Assembly (NCBI RefSeq): GCF_946886695.1
Contig: NZ_CAMPJD010000049.1
Span: 1 to 35,064 of the forward strand
Direction of reading: 5' to 3'
DNA length: 35,064 nt
DNA from: an uncultured Pseudoxanthomonas sp.
GTDB lineage: Bacteria; Pseudomonadota; Gammaproteobacteria; Xanthomonadales; Xanthomonadaceae
The translations under genes and the position numbers were made by a program. Below, in pieces: positions 25,303 to 33,840 of the stretch; the first letter of the stretch is position 1, and the number at the start of each line of letters is the position of its first letter. The notes under the pieces were generated by a model, which saw only the letters and a list, made by a program, of their open reading frames with translations, made no database searches and was not told where the DNA came from.

Positions 25303-27801
25303 TCAGTACTTCTGCTTCCTGCGCTTGGCCGGCTGCCCACGCGGCTGGGGCGAGGGCGTGCCACCGTCTTTCGCCTTGTCGTCGACCAGGCGGAAGTCGA
25401 TCTTGCGTTCCTCCAGGCTGGCTTTCAGCACGATGATGCGCACCCGGTCGCCCAAGCGGAACGACATGCCGCGGCGCTCGCCCGACAAGGTCTTGCGCAG
25501 CGGATCGAAGTGGTAGTAGTCCTGCGGCAACTGGGTCACGTGGACCAGGCCGTTGACCTTGGACTGGTCCAGCTCCACGAACAGGCCGAAGCTGGTGACG
25601 CCGCTGATCACGCCGTCGAACTGACCGCCGACGTGTTGCTCCATCCACGCCGCGCGGTAGCGTTCGTCGACCTCGCGCTCGGCTTCATCGGCGCGGCGCG
25701 CACGTTCCGAACACTGCAGCGACAGGGCCGCCATCTCGTGCGTGGAATACAGGAATTTCTCCGGCTTGCCCTTGGTCAGCGCGTACTTGATGGCGCGATG
25801 CACGAGCAGGTCGGGGTACCGGCGGATCGGCGAAGTGAAATGCGCGTAGGCCTCCAGCGCCAGGCCGAAATGGCCTGCGTTGTCCGGCGAGTAGACCGCC
25901 AGGCTCTGGCTGCGCAGCACCACCGATTCCAGCAGGGCCACGTCGGGACGCTCACGGATCTTCTTCAGCAACTGGGTGAAATCCCGAGGCTGCACCTTGC
26001 TCCAGGCCGGCAGGCTCAACTTGAATTCCTTCAGGAACTCGAGCAGGTCGGCGTACTTGGATTCCGGTGGCCGGTCGTGCACGCGGTACGGCGCGGGAAT
26101 GCGCGCGCCCAGCAGGAACCGGGCGGCCTCCACGTTGGCCGCGATCATGCATTCCTCGATCAGCTTGTGCGCATCGTTCCGCTGCAACATGCCGGCTTGG
26201 GTGACTTCCCCGCGGTTGTCCAGTTCGAAGCGGACTTCGGACGTCTCGAACTCGATCGCACCGCGCTTTTCGCGCGCCTTGGCCAGCAGGCCATACAGTT
26301 CATGCAGGCGCTCGACCTGCGGCAGCAGCGTACCGATGGACTGGCGCGCCTCGGCGTCACCCTCGCCCACCGCCTTCCACACCTGGTCGTAGGTCAGGCG
26401 TGCATGCGAGCGCATCACCGCCTCGTAGAACTTCGACTGGGTGACTTCGCCCTCGCTGTTGACCTGCATGTCGCAGACGAAACACATGCGGTCCACTTTC
26501 GGATTCAGCGAGCAGATGCCGTTGGACAACGTCTCCGGCAGCATGGGCACCACGAAACCGGGGAAGTACACCGACGTCGCGCGCTTCTGCGCCTCATCAT
26601 CCAGCGGCGTGCCTGGGCGCACGTAGTGCGAGACATCGGCGATGGCCACGACCAGGCGGTAGCCGCTGCGGTTCTTCATGCGCAGGCCCTGGCGATTGCT
26701 TTCGCAATACACCGCATCGTCGAAGTCCTTCGCATCGGCGCCGTCGATGGTCACCAGCGGCATGTCGCGCAGGTCCACGCGGCCACCGATCATCGAGGGC
26801 TCGATCACCAGCGGTACGGCAGTGGCTTCGTCCAGCACCTCCTGCGGGAACTCGTGCGGCAGGTTGTGGCCGTGGATCGCAGCCTCGACCACCAGCGATG
26901 GCGTCAGGCTGTCGCCGAGCACGGCGATGACCTTACCGATGGGCGGGCGCCGCGTGTCCGGTGCCTGGGTCAGTTCGACCACGACGAGCTGGCCGTCGCG
27001 CGCACCGCCAGTCGCATCCTGCGGGATCTGGACATTGCGCTGGATACGCTTGTCGTCCGGCGCCACGTAGGCGATGCCCACTTCGAAACCGAACCGTCCG
27101 ATCAGACGGGTGACGCCACGCTCCAGCACGCGTGCGATGCTGCCTTCGCGACGACCGCGACGATCGATGCCGGTGACATTGGCCAGCGCGCGGTCGCCAT
27201 GCATGACCTTGCGCATTTCATAGGGCGGCAGGAACAGGTCGTCGCCGCCCGCATCCGGACGCAGGAAACCGAAGCCATCCGGATTGGCGATCACCGTGCC
27301 GGAGATGAGGTCGGTCTGCTGCACCGGCGCAAAGCCTCCGCGCCGGTTCTGCACGAGCTGGCCATCGCGGACCATCGCGCCCAGGCGCTTGGACAGCGCA
27401 TCGAAACGCTCGGGTGCGTCGAGGCCCAGCGGACCCGCGATTTCCTCCGCCGTCTGCGGACCCTCTGCGGCTTCGAGGAAGCCGAGGATGGCCTCGCGAC
27501 TGGCGATAGGCTGTTCATAGCGTTGCGCTTCGCGTTGCGCATGCGGGTCGACGAAACGACCGCCCGTGCGTGACCCGGAGCCCGGGTTCCGGCGGGCGGC
27601 GGGTGCACCGCCGGCATGCGTGCGGGAAGGCGCCCGTGCGGGCACATCAGGCATCCAGGGCGGGAGATTCTTCTTGGCCGGCTTGCCGGACTTGCCCGGG
27701 GGGGCCGCCTTGCCGGCGTTGCGGGAACCCGGCGTGCCGCCCGGCTTGCTTCCTCTTCCGGCGGGCGTCTTGCCGCCGCTGCGTGGTGTCTTCTTGGTCA
27801 T
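25303..27801 (-). CDS. rnr: Ribonuclease R
   Basis: 832 residues. The N-terminal ~80 residues are Lys/Pro/Gly-rich and disordered (KTPRSGGKTPAGRGSKPGG), followed by a winged helix (REAILGFLEAAEGPQTAEEIAG), two cold-shock domains (SGTVIANPDGFGFLRP is the first), the RNB catalytic domain (VTIDGADAKDFDDAVY with the acidic cluster; AYAHFTSPIRRYPDLLVHR), an S1 domain (FDGVISGVTSFGLFVEL) and a basic tail (KRRKQKY). It is a processive 3'-5' exonuclease for structured RNA and rRNA/tRNA quality control. ATG 27801 was chosen because the further 60 open codons upstream run back through the tRNA-Leu region. No clear Shine-Dalgarno is present: the ATG follows a run of seven C. Confidence 0.95.
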   Translation of the reverse strand: MTKKTPRSGGKTPAGRGSKPGGTPGSRNAGKAAPPGKSGKPAKKNLPPWMPDVPARAPSRTHAGGAPAARRNPGSGSRTGGRFVDPHAQREAQRYEQPIASREAILGFLEAAEGPQTAEEIAGPLGLDAPERFDALSKRLGAMVRDGQLVQNRRGGFAPVQQTDLISGTVIANPDGFGFLRPDAGGDDLFLPPYEMRKVMHGDRALANVTGIDRRGRREGSIARVLERGVTRLIGRFGFEVGIAYVAPDDKRIQRNVQIPQDATGGARDGQLVVVELTQAPDTRRPPIGKVIAVLGDSLTPSLVVEAAIHGHNLPHEFPQEVLDEATAVPLVIEPSMIGGRVDLRDMPLVTIDGADAKDFDDAVYCESNRQGLRMKNRSGYRLVVAIADVSHYVRPGTPLDDEAQKRATSVYFPGFVVPMLPETLSNGICSLNPKVDRMCFVCDMQVNSEGEVTQSKFYEAVMRSHARLTYDQVWKAVGEGDAEARQSIGTLLPQVERLHELYGLLAKAREKRGAIEFETSEVRFELDNRGEVTQAGMLQRNDAHKLIEECMIAANVEAARFLLGARIPAPYRVHDRPPESKYADLLEFLKEFKLSLPAWSKVQPRDFTQLLKKIRERPDVALLESVVLRSQSLAVYSPDNAGHFGLALEAYAHFTSPIRRYPDLLVHRAIKYALTKGKPEKFLYSTHEMAALSLQCSERARRADEAEREVDERYRAAWMEQHVGGQFDGVISGVTSFGLFVELDQSKVNGLVHVTQLPQDYYHFDPLRKTLSGERRGMSFRLGDRVRIIVLKASLEERKIDFRLVDDKAKDGGTPSPQPRGQPAKRRKQKY

Positions 27802-27849
27802 GGGGGGGATGGTACACCCCGCCTGAACAACGCCACGCGAAGGGAACCG

Positions 27850-27878
27850 TTGACAATCCCCTGCACTCCCCACAAAAT
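27850..27878 (+). promoter_or_regulatory. Promoter of tRNA-Leu
   Basis: A perfect -35 TTGACA (27850-27855) is separated by 17 bp from CAAAAT (27873-27878). GCGCGCC follows directly, a GC-rich discriminator typical of stringently controlled stable-RNA promoters. The tRNA begins 17 bp after the -10. Confidence 0.75.
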
Positions 27879-27895
27879 GCGCGCCTCGCTTACCT

Positions 27896-27980
<85 letters not shown>

Positions 27981-27988
27981 TGCATCAC

Positions 27989-28020
27989 GAAACCCTCGCG
28001 CAAGCGGGGGTTTCTTGTTT
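27989..28020 (+). terminator. Terminator of tRNA-Leu
   Basis: An 11-bp stem (GAAACCCTCGC with GCGGGGGTTTC, one T-G pair) and loop GCAA are followed by TTGTTT. It begins 9 nt after the CCA end. Confidence 0.85.
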
Positions 28021-28150
28021 CCGGGGTTCCAGCCTGCGTGCTTCGTCACGACGTACCCGCCGATCCCCGCGACGACGCCGGGCGCACGCATCGCCACACG
28101 CGTTAGGCTGGGCACCTGAGACCCGACCCGACATCGAACAGGGGGCGCGA

Positions 28151-29971
28151 ATGGAGTTCCAGCAGATCCTCTTCCTTGCCATCCTGGCAATCACGTTGGG
28201 TCTGTTCGTCAGCGAGAAACTCCGCGTCGACCTGGTCGCTCTGCTTGCGCTGCTCGCGCTGACGCTGTCAGGCATCCTCGGCCCGAAGGAAGCGCTGTCG
28301 GGCTTCGCGAGCGAGCCGGCGATCATCGTGGCCGCCGTGTTCGTACTGTCGGCCGGCTTGTCCGCCACCGGCATCACCGATCGCATCGGGGCCGGCATCG
28401 GCAGGGCGGCCGGCGGCAGCGAATGGCGAACCATCGCCGTGGTGATGCCCGCCACGGCCGCGCTGGCGGCGTTCTCGCACCACGTGATGGTCACCGCGAT
28501 GATGCTGCCCATCCTGATGCGGATCGCGCGCGAGCAGAAACTGGCGGCATCGCGCCTGCTGATGCCGATGTCGCTGGCGGCCTCGCTCGGCACTACGCTG
28601 ACCTTGTTCAGCGCGCCGGCCTTCCTGCTCTCCAACGACCTGATCAAGCGCGCGGGATTGCCGGGGCTGGACATCTTCGCCATCACGCCCATCGGTGCCG
28701 CCCTGGTGGTGCTGGGGACCGCCTACATGCTGCTGGGGCGCTGGCTGGTGCCCAAGCGCGAGGGCGAAACGCCGCAAGGCGACTATCTGAAGCTGGACCG
28801 CTACTACACCGAACTGCTGGTGGAAGAAGCCTCGCCGTGGGTGGGCAAGACGCGCGGCGAATTCGCCGAAGCGTTCGACAAGCGGCTCCAGGTGGTGGAC
28901 TGGCTGCGCCAGGGCATGCGTCGCCGCAACCAGCGGATGGACGGCAAGCTCGATGCCGGGGACGTGCTGCTGGTGCGGGCCTCGCCGGACGAGATCGCCT
29001 CCATCCGCAATGAACCCGGCTTGGCCCTGCATGCAGTGGCCAAGTACGGCGAAAAACCAAACGAACAGCCGAAGACCGAAGCCCTGGGCGAAGAGCAGCT
29101 GGTGCAGGCCGTGGTCGCGCCGCATTCCGAGTTCGTCGGCCGCAGTGTCGCCGACATCGATTTCCTGCGGAACCTCGGCGTGGTGGTGGTCGGCCTGTGG
29201 CGCCGCGAAGGCTGGCTGCATGGCGAGCTCTCGGAAATGGTGCTGCAGGAGGGCGACCTGCTCGTGCTGTGGGGCCAGCAGCAGAACCTCGAACCATTGG
29301 CGGCCCATCACGGCTTCCTGATGCTGATGCCGTTCGGTGGCAGGGAGAAACCGCGTCGTCGCGCGCCCATCGCCCTGCTGATCATGGCGGCGGCGGTGGC
29401 GGCGGCGGCCACCGAGGTGCTCGCGCCGCACATCGCCTTCCTCGCCGGCGCGGTCGCCATGGTGCTGACGCGCTGCGTGGACATCGAGCGCGCCTACCAG
29501 GAAATCGATGTGCGCATCTTCGTGATGATCGGTGGCGTCATCCCGCTGGGCATCGCCATGGAGAAGACCGGCACCGCGGCGCTGGTGGCTGACCTGCTGC
29601 TCAACCACACCGCGCACTGGTCGCCGCTGGTGCTGCTGCTGGTGATGTTCGGTACCGCCGCGTTACTTACGCAGATCCTGTCCGACGCCGCGACGACGGT
29701 ACTGCTCGCCCCCATTGCGCTGGCGTTGGCGGCAGGACTGGACCTGAACCCGGTGCCCTTCGTCGTGTGCACGGCGATGGGAGCGGTGGCGTCGTTCCTC
29801 ACCCCCATCGGCCACCACGGCAACCTGCTGATCCTCAACCCTGGCCGTTACACCTTCGGCGATTTCCTGCGGGTCGGCATTCCCCTCACGCTGGGCATCG
29901 CCTTCACCACGGCCTGGCTGGCGCGCTGGCTGTGGTTGGACGGTCCACTGCTGCCGGGTAGCATCGGGTGA
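28151..29971 (+). CDS. SLC13/DASS-type anion permease with two RCK_C domains
   Basis: 606 residues. The membrane domain is split: about six segments (residues 1-200, [42 protein letters not shown], a loop like the anion-binding SNT-type loops), then two TrkA_C/RCK_C domains (about 220-290, [13 protein letters not shown]; about 310-390, [15 protein letters not shown]), then about six more segments ([47 protein letters not shown]). This plan is that of the CitMHS/SLC13 group annotated as sodium-sulfate or dicarboxylate transporters. The substrate is unknown; the RCK_C domains suggest control by a small ligand. ATG 28151 is chosen as the first codon with membrane-protein character; the open frame before it overlaps the tRNA terminator. 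Confidence 0.88.
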   Translation: MEFQQILFLAILAITLGLFVSEKLRVDLVALLALLALTLSGILGPKEALSGFASEPAIIVAAVFVLSAGLSATGITDRIGAGIGRAAGGSEWRTIAVVMPATAALAAFSHHVMVTAMMLPILMRIAREQKLAASRLLMPMSLAASLGTTLTLFSAPAFLLSNDLIKRAGLPGLDIFAITPIGAALVVLGTAYMLLGRWLVPKREGETPQGDYLKLDRYYTELLVEEASPWVGKTRGEFAEAFDKRLQVVDWLRQGMRRRNQRMDGKLDAGDVLLVRASPDEIASIRNEPGLALHAVAKYGEKPNEQPKTEALGEEQLVQAVVAPHSEFVGRSVADIDFLRNLGVVVVGLWRREGWLHGELSEMVLQEGDLLVLWGQQQNLEPLAAHHGFLMLMPFGGREKPRRRAPIALLIMAAAVAAAATEVLAPHIAFLAGAVAMVLTRCVDIERAYQEIDVRIFVMIGGVIPLGIAMEKTGTAALVADLLLNHTAHWSPLVLLLVMFGTAALLTQILSDAATTVLLAPIALALAAGLDLNPVPFVVCTAMGAVASFLTPIGHHGNLLILNPGRYTFGDFLRVGIPLTLGIAFTTAWLARWLWLDGPLLPGSIG

Positions 29972-30029
29972 GACGAGGCGGCGGGTAGAATGGCGGGGTC
30001 GACCACGACCCGCAGACTGCAAGCCCGCA

Positions 30030-32273
30030 ATGACCGAAACGATCCGCCCCACCTTCCACGGCTTCGAGCAGATCCCGCTGCGCGAGTACGCCGAGCGCGC
30101 CTACCTCGATTACTCCATGTACGTGGTGCTGGACCGCGCCCTGCCCTTCATCGGCGACGGCCTGAAGCCCGTGCAGCGCCGCATCGTCTATGCGATGAGC
30201 GAACTGGGGCTCAATGCCGGCGCCAAGCCGAAGAAGTCCGCGCGCACTGTCGGCGACGTCATCGGCAAATACCACCCGCACGGCGACAGCGCGTGCTACG
30301 AGGCGCTGGTGCTGATGGCACAGCCGTTCTCCTATCGCTATCCGCTGATCGAAGGCCAGGGCAACTTCGGCTCGCCGGACGATCCCAAGTCGTTCGCAGC
30401 CATGCGCTACACCGAATCCAAGCTCACCCCCATCGCCGAGGTGCTGCTGGGCGAACTCGGCCAGGGCACAGTGGACTGGACGCCCAACTTCGACGGCACG
30501 CTCGAAGAGCCTACGTGGCTGCCGGCCCGCCTGCCGCATCTGCTGCTCAACGGTACCACCGGCATCGCGGTCGGCATGGCCACCGACGTGCCGCCGCACA
30601 ACCTCAACGAGATCGTCAGCGCCTGCATCCGCCTGATCGATGATCCGGACGCGACCATCGCCGACCTGTGCGAACACGTGCGCGGCCCGGACTACCCCAC
30701 GAAGGCGGAGATCATCACCGCCGCCTCCGACCTGCGCGCGATGTACGAGAACGGCACCGGCAGCGTCCGCGCGCGCGCCACCTGGCGCAAGGACAACGCC
30801 AACATCGTCATCGATGCGCTGCCCTACCAGGTGTCGCCGTCGAAGGTGATCGAGCAGATCGCGGCGCAGATGCGCGCCAAGAAGCTGCCGTGGCTGGAAG
30901 ACATCCGCGACGAATCCGACCACGCCAACCCCGTGCGCGTGGTGCTGATCCCGCGATCCAACCGCGTGGATGCCGAACAGCTGATGGGCCACCTGTTCGC
31001 TACCACCGACATGGAGAAGAGCTACCGGGTCAATCTCAACATCATCGGGCTGGATGGCCGGCCGCAGGTCAAGAACCTGAAGATGTTCCTGACCGAGTGG
31101 CTGGCATTCCGCAGCGACACCGTCACCCGCCGTCTGAAGCACCGGCTGGAAAAGGTGGAGCGTCGCCTGCACCTGCTGGAAGGCCTGCTGGTGGCCTTCC
31201 TCAACCTGGATGAAGTCATCCGCATCATCCGCACCGAGGACGAGCCCAAGGCCGCGCTGATCGCGCGCTTCGCACTCAGCGAGGAACAGGCGGACTACAT
31301 CCTCGACACCAGGCTGAAGCAACTCGCCCGCCTTGAGGAAATGAAGATCCGCGGCGAACAGGACGAACTCGCCCGCGAGCGCGAGAAGCTGATCGCCACG
31401 CTGGACTCCAAGGCCAAGCTGAAAAAGCTGATCAAGGATGAACTCACCGCCGATGCGAAGAAATTCGGCGACGCGCGCATGTCGCCACTGGTGCAGCGCC
31501 ACGCCGCACAGGCGCTGGATGAAACCGAACTGGTCGCCAGCGAGCCGATGACGGTCGTGATGTCGGCGAAGGGCTGGATCCGCGCAGCCAAGGGACACGA
31601 CATGGACGCGGCCACGCTTTCCTACCGCGACGGCGACAGCCTGCTGGCAGCGGTGCGTTCGCGCAGTACGCAACAGGTGGCGTTCCTCGATTCGGAGGGC
31701 CGCAGCTATTCCACCGCCGTGCACACGCTGCCCTCGGCGCGCGGCAACGGCGAACCCCTCACGGGCCGGTTCTCCCCTGCCGCCGGCGCATCGTTCCAGG
31801 CATTGGCCAGCGGCGACAACGACATGCGCTTCATCGTGGCCTCTTCGCATGGCTACGGCTTCGTGACCCGCTTCGAGAACCTCACCGGTCGCCAGAAGGC
31901 GGGCAAGGCCATGCTCAACCTGACCACCGGCGCCCACGTGCTGCAACCTGCGGCGGTGCCGAATACGGAAGCCGACCGCATCGTCGCGGTCACCAGCGCC
32001 GGCCACCTGCTCGCGTTCCCCGTCAGCGAGCTGCCGGAACTCGACAAAGGCAAGGGCAACAAGATCATCGAGATCCCCAAGGCCAAGCTGGGTACCGAAC
32101 ATGTCGTCGCCATCGCCGCGGTGTCGCCCGGCGGCACGCTGCAGGTGAAAAGCGGCCAGCGCACGATGAGCCTGTCGTTCAAGGACCTGGATGCCTACGT
32201 CGGTGCGCGCGCGACGCGGGGTGGGTTGTTGCCGCGGGGTTGGCAGAAGGTCGATGGACTGGATGTCCAGTAG
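30030..32273 (+). CDS. parC: DNA topoisomerase IV subunit A
   Basis: 747 residues. The breakage-reunion domain has the catalytic Tyr Y127 in AMRYTES and the quinolone-resistance region [13 protein letters not shown] with S87 and E91, equivalent to E. coli S80 and E84 in the wild-type state. Length, the [20 protein letters not shown] block and the five-bladed C-terminal domain (about 500-747) fit ParC, not GyrA: the GyrA box QRRGGKG is absent. It decatenates sister chromosomes with ParE, which is not in this window. The frame ends 69 bp before a REP pair. Confidence 0.95.
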   Translation: MTETIRPTFHGFEQIPLREYAERAYLDYSMYVVLDRALPFIGDGLKPVQRRIVYAMSELGLNAGAKPKKSARTVGDVIGKYHPHGDSACYEALVLMAQPFSYRYPLIEGQGNFGSPDDPKSFAAMRYTESKLTPIAEVLLGELGQGTVDWTPNFDGTLEEPTWLPARLPHLLLNGTTGIAVGMATDVPPHNLNEIVSACIRLIDDPDATIADLCEHVRGPDYPTKAEIITAASDLRAMYENGTGSVRARATWRKDNANIVIDALPYQVSPSKVIEQIAAQMRAKKLPWLEDIRDESDHANPVRVVLIPRSNRVDAEQLMGHLFATTDMEKSYRVNLNIIGLDGRPQVKNLKMFLTEWLAFRSDTVTRRLKHRLEKVERRLHLLEGLLVAFLNLDEVIRIIRTEDEPKAALIARFALSEEQADYILDTRLKQLARLEEMKIRGEQDELAREREKLIATLDSKAKLKKLIKDELTADAKKFGDARMSPLVQRHAAQALDETELVASEPMTVVMSAKGWIRAAKGHDMDAATLSYRDGDSLLAAVRSRSTQQVAFLDSEGRSYSTAVHTLPSARGNGEPLTGRFSPAAGASFQALASGDNDMRFIVASSHGYGFVTRFENLTGRQKAGKAMLNLTTGAHVLQPAAVPNTEADRIVAVTSAGHLLAFPVSELPELDKGKGNKIIEIPKAKLGTEHVVAIAAVSPGGTLQVKSGQRTMSLSFKDLDAYVGARATRGGLLPRGWQKVDGLDVQ

Positions 32274-32342
32274 TTCGCCACACCGGCGCGCTGCGGCGCG
32301 TTCGTGATCGCGACGACCTGCATGCAACGGGACACCATTGCT

Positions 32343-32407
32343 GTAGGAGGGGCTTCAGCCCCGATGCTTTTCCCATGTAAAGCGATCGGGGCTGAAGCCC
32401 CTCCTAC
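32343..32407. repeat. Inverted pair of GTAG-type REP elements, second subfamily
   Basis: The left arm at 32343-32365 begins GTAGGAGGGGCTTCAGCC and the right arm at 32385-32407 is its perfect reverse complement. Each arm contains the palindrome GGGGCTTCAGCCCC. The interior is only 19 bp, much shorter than in the three other pairs, and the stem sequence is different. It lies between parC and tpm. Confidence 0.85.
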
Positions 32408-32456
32408 AACAGCCGGACGGGTTCGACTCCACGGATTTCCAATGAGGGCCGCACGA

Positions 32457-33113
32457 ATGGACGCCGACTTCTGGTTGCAACGCTGGCAGGAAGGCCAGAT
32501 CGGTTTCCACCGCAGCGACGTGATGCCGCTGCTGGAAAAACACTGGCCATCGCTGCAGGTGCGTGCTGATGCCCGTGTCCTGGTGCCACTGTGCGGCAAA
32601 TCGCTGGACATGCACTGGCTGGCCGCGCAGGGATACCGCGTGCTGGGCGTGGAGCTGTCGCCCCTGGCCGTGGCGCAGTTCTTCCAGGAGGCGGGCGTGG
32701 AGCCGGTCAGGACGATCAGCCGGTATGGCGAGCACTTCACTGCCGGCCCCATCGAGATCATCCTGGGTGACGCCTTCGGCCTGGATCCTGCCCTGCTCGC
32801 GGACGTGTCCTGCGTCTATGATCGCGCCGCGCTGATCGCATTGCCCCCGGACCTGCGCCTGCACTACCGCGATACGGTCTATGCGTCCTTGCCCGCCGGG
32901 TGCCGGGGACTGCTGATCACGCTGGAATATCCGCAGACCGAGAAAGCCGGCCCGCCGTTCTCGGTGGAAGCAGCGGAAGTCGAGACGCTGTTCGCCGCAC
33001 CGTGGCGGCACGCGCTGCTGGAACGTCGCGACATCCTGGACCAGGAGCCGCGCTTCCGCGAAGAAGGCCTCAGTGCACTGGAGACAGCGGTCTACCGTCT
33101 TCAGCGGTCTTAG
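32457..33113 (+). CDS. tpm: Thiopurine S-methyltransferase family enzyme
   Basis: 218 residues, the family's usual size. N-terminal MDADFWLQRWQEGQIGFHR is diagnostic of bacterial TPMT. SAM-binding motif I is VLVPLCGKSLDMHWLA, followed by GVELSPLAV, VYDRAALIALPPDLR and LLITLEYPQ. Bacterial members methylate selenium and tellurium compounds as well as thiopurines. ATG 32457 is set by the conserved N-terminus; the open frame runs 51 codons further upstream, straight through the REP pair, and those codons are an artefact. ATG 32442 is a weaker alternative. Confidence 0.93.
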   Translation: MDADFWLQRWQEGQIGFHRSDVMPLLEKHWPSLQVRADARVLVPLCGKSLDMHWLAAQGYRVLGVELSPLAVAQFFQEAGVEPVRTISRYGEHFTAGPIEIILGDAFGLDPALLADVSCVYDRAALIALPPDLRLHYRDTVYASLPAGCRGLLITLEYPQTEKAGPPFSVEAAEVETLFAAPWRHALLERRDILDQEPRFREEGLSALETAVYRLQRS

Positions 33114-33136
33114 AGCGGACTTGCTCCGCTGCTTTT
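33114..33136 (+). terminator. Possible terminator after tpm
   Basis: AGCGGA (33114-33119) pairs with TCCGCT (33125-33130) over a 5-nt loop, followed by GCTTTT. The short stem makes it a weak candidate. Confidence 0.45.
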
Positions 33137-33192
33137 CCGGCGCAGCGTCCGCGTCTCCCCCAGCCCGGCAAGCTCGGCTCCATGCCGGTCGG

Positions 33193-33678
33193 TTACGCGG
33201 CGCTTGCCTCGCCATCCAGCTTCGAGGTGAGGTACAGCTGGATGCCCAGGCGCTTGATCAGGCCCAACTGCTGCTCCAGCCAGTGCGCGTGGTCTTCCTC
33301 GGTGTCCTTCAGCTGGGCCAGCAGGATCTCGCGGCTGACATAGTCGCCATGCTGTTCGCACAGTGCCACGCCCTTGGCAAGATGCGCACGCACGGCGTAC
33401 TCGACGTCCAGGTCGCGCTGGAGCATCTCTTCGACCGTGGTGCCGGCCACGAAGGGCTCCGGGCGCATGTCCGGGTCGCCTTCCAGGAACAGGATGCGGC
33501 GCAGCAGGGCGTCGGCATGCTGGGTTTCTTCCTGCATCTCATGATCGAGCCGGTGGAACAGGGCCTTCAATCCCTGGTCTTCGTAGCGACGGGAATGGAT
33601 GAAGTACTGGTCGCGCGCGGCAAGTTCGCCACGCAACAGGAACTTGAGGTAATCGACGACATCGGGATGGCCTTTCAT
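33193..33678 (-). CDS. bfr: Bacterioferritin-like 24-mer ferritin lacking the haem-ligand Met52
   Basis: 161 residues, four-helix ferritin. It aligns from residue 1 with E. coli Bfr (MKG..V..YL..LL..EL). Ferroxidase ligands are present: E18, E51, H54, E93 (E94 in E. coli numbering), and E-x2-H in the [12 protein letters not shown] segment. The axial haem ligand Met52 is replaced by Thr (EETQHAD). Such subunits occur in FtnA-like or two-subunit bacterioferritins of Pseudomonas and Neisseria, where a second subunit supplies haem; none is encoded here. It stores iron in the cytoplasm. CCGGAG lies upstream of the ATG. Divergent from the acylase gene. Confidence 0.92.
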   Translation of the reverse strand: MKGHPDVVDYLKFLLRGELAARDQYFIHSRRYEDQGLKALFHRLDHEMQEETQHADALLRRILFLEGDPDMRPEPFVAGTTVEEMLQRDLDVEYAVRAHLAKGVALCEQHGDYVSREILLAQLKDTEEDHAHWLEQQLGLIKRLGIQLYLTSKLDGEASAA

Positions 33679-33840
33679 GGCGCTTGGCTCCGGTAGCGAG
33701 GCGCACAGAATGCCGTATCCGGTACCAGCATGACCGAATCGGAATCACTCTCGTTCGTCGTTGCGCTGCGGCAGTGGCGGTCACGGCTTCCATGGAATAA
33801 TCGGCCACGACCCTCACGCCCCTACCGCAAGGATTCCGCA

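Noticed and set aside
25225..27573. A 782-codon open frame on the plus strand opposite rnr
   Set aside because: It is the antisense frame of RNase R, rich in His/Arg/Gln/Leu without domain signal; high GC content keeps such frames open.
29904..32327. An 807-codon open frame on the minus strand opposite parC
   Set aside because: Antisense shadow of ParC; the sequence is low-information Arg/His/Val/Ala.
32304..32456. N-terminal extension of the tpm frame
   Set aside because: The 51 extra codons are translated from the REP pair, and homologues begin at the ATG at 32457.
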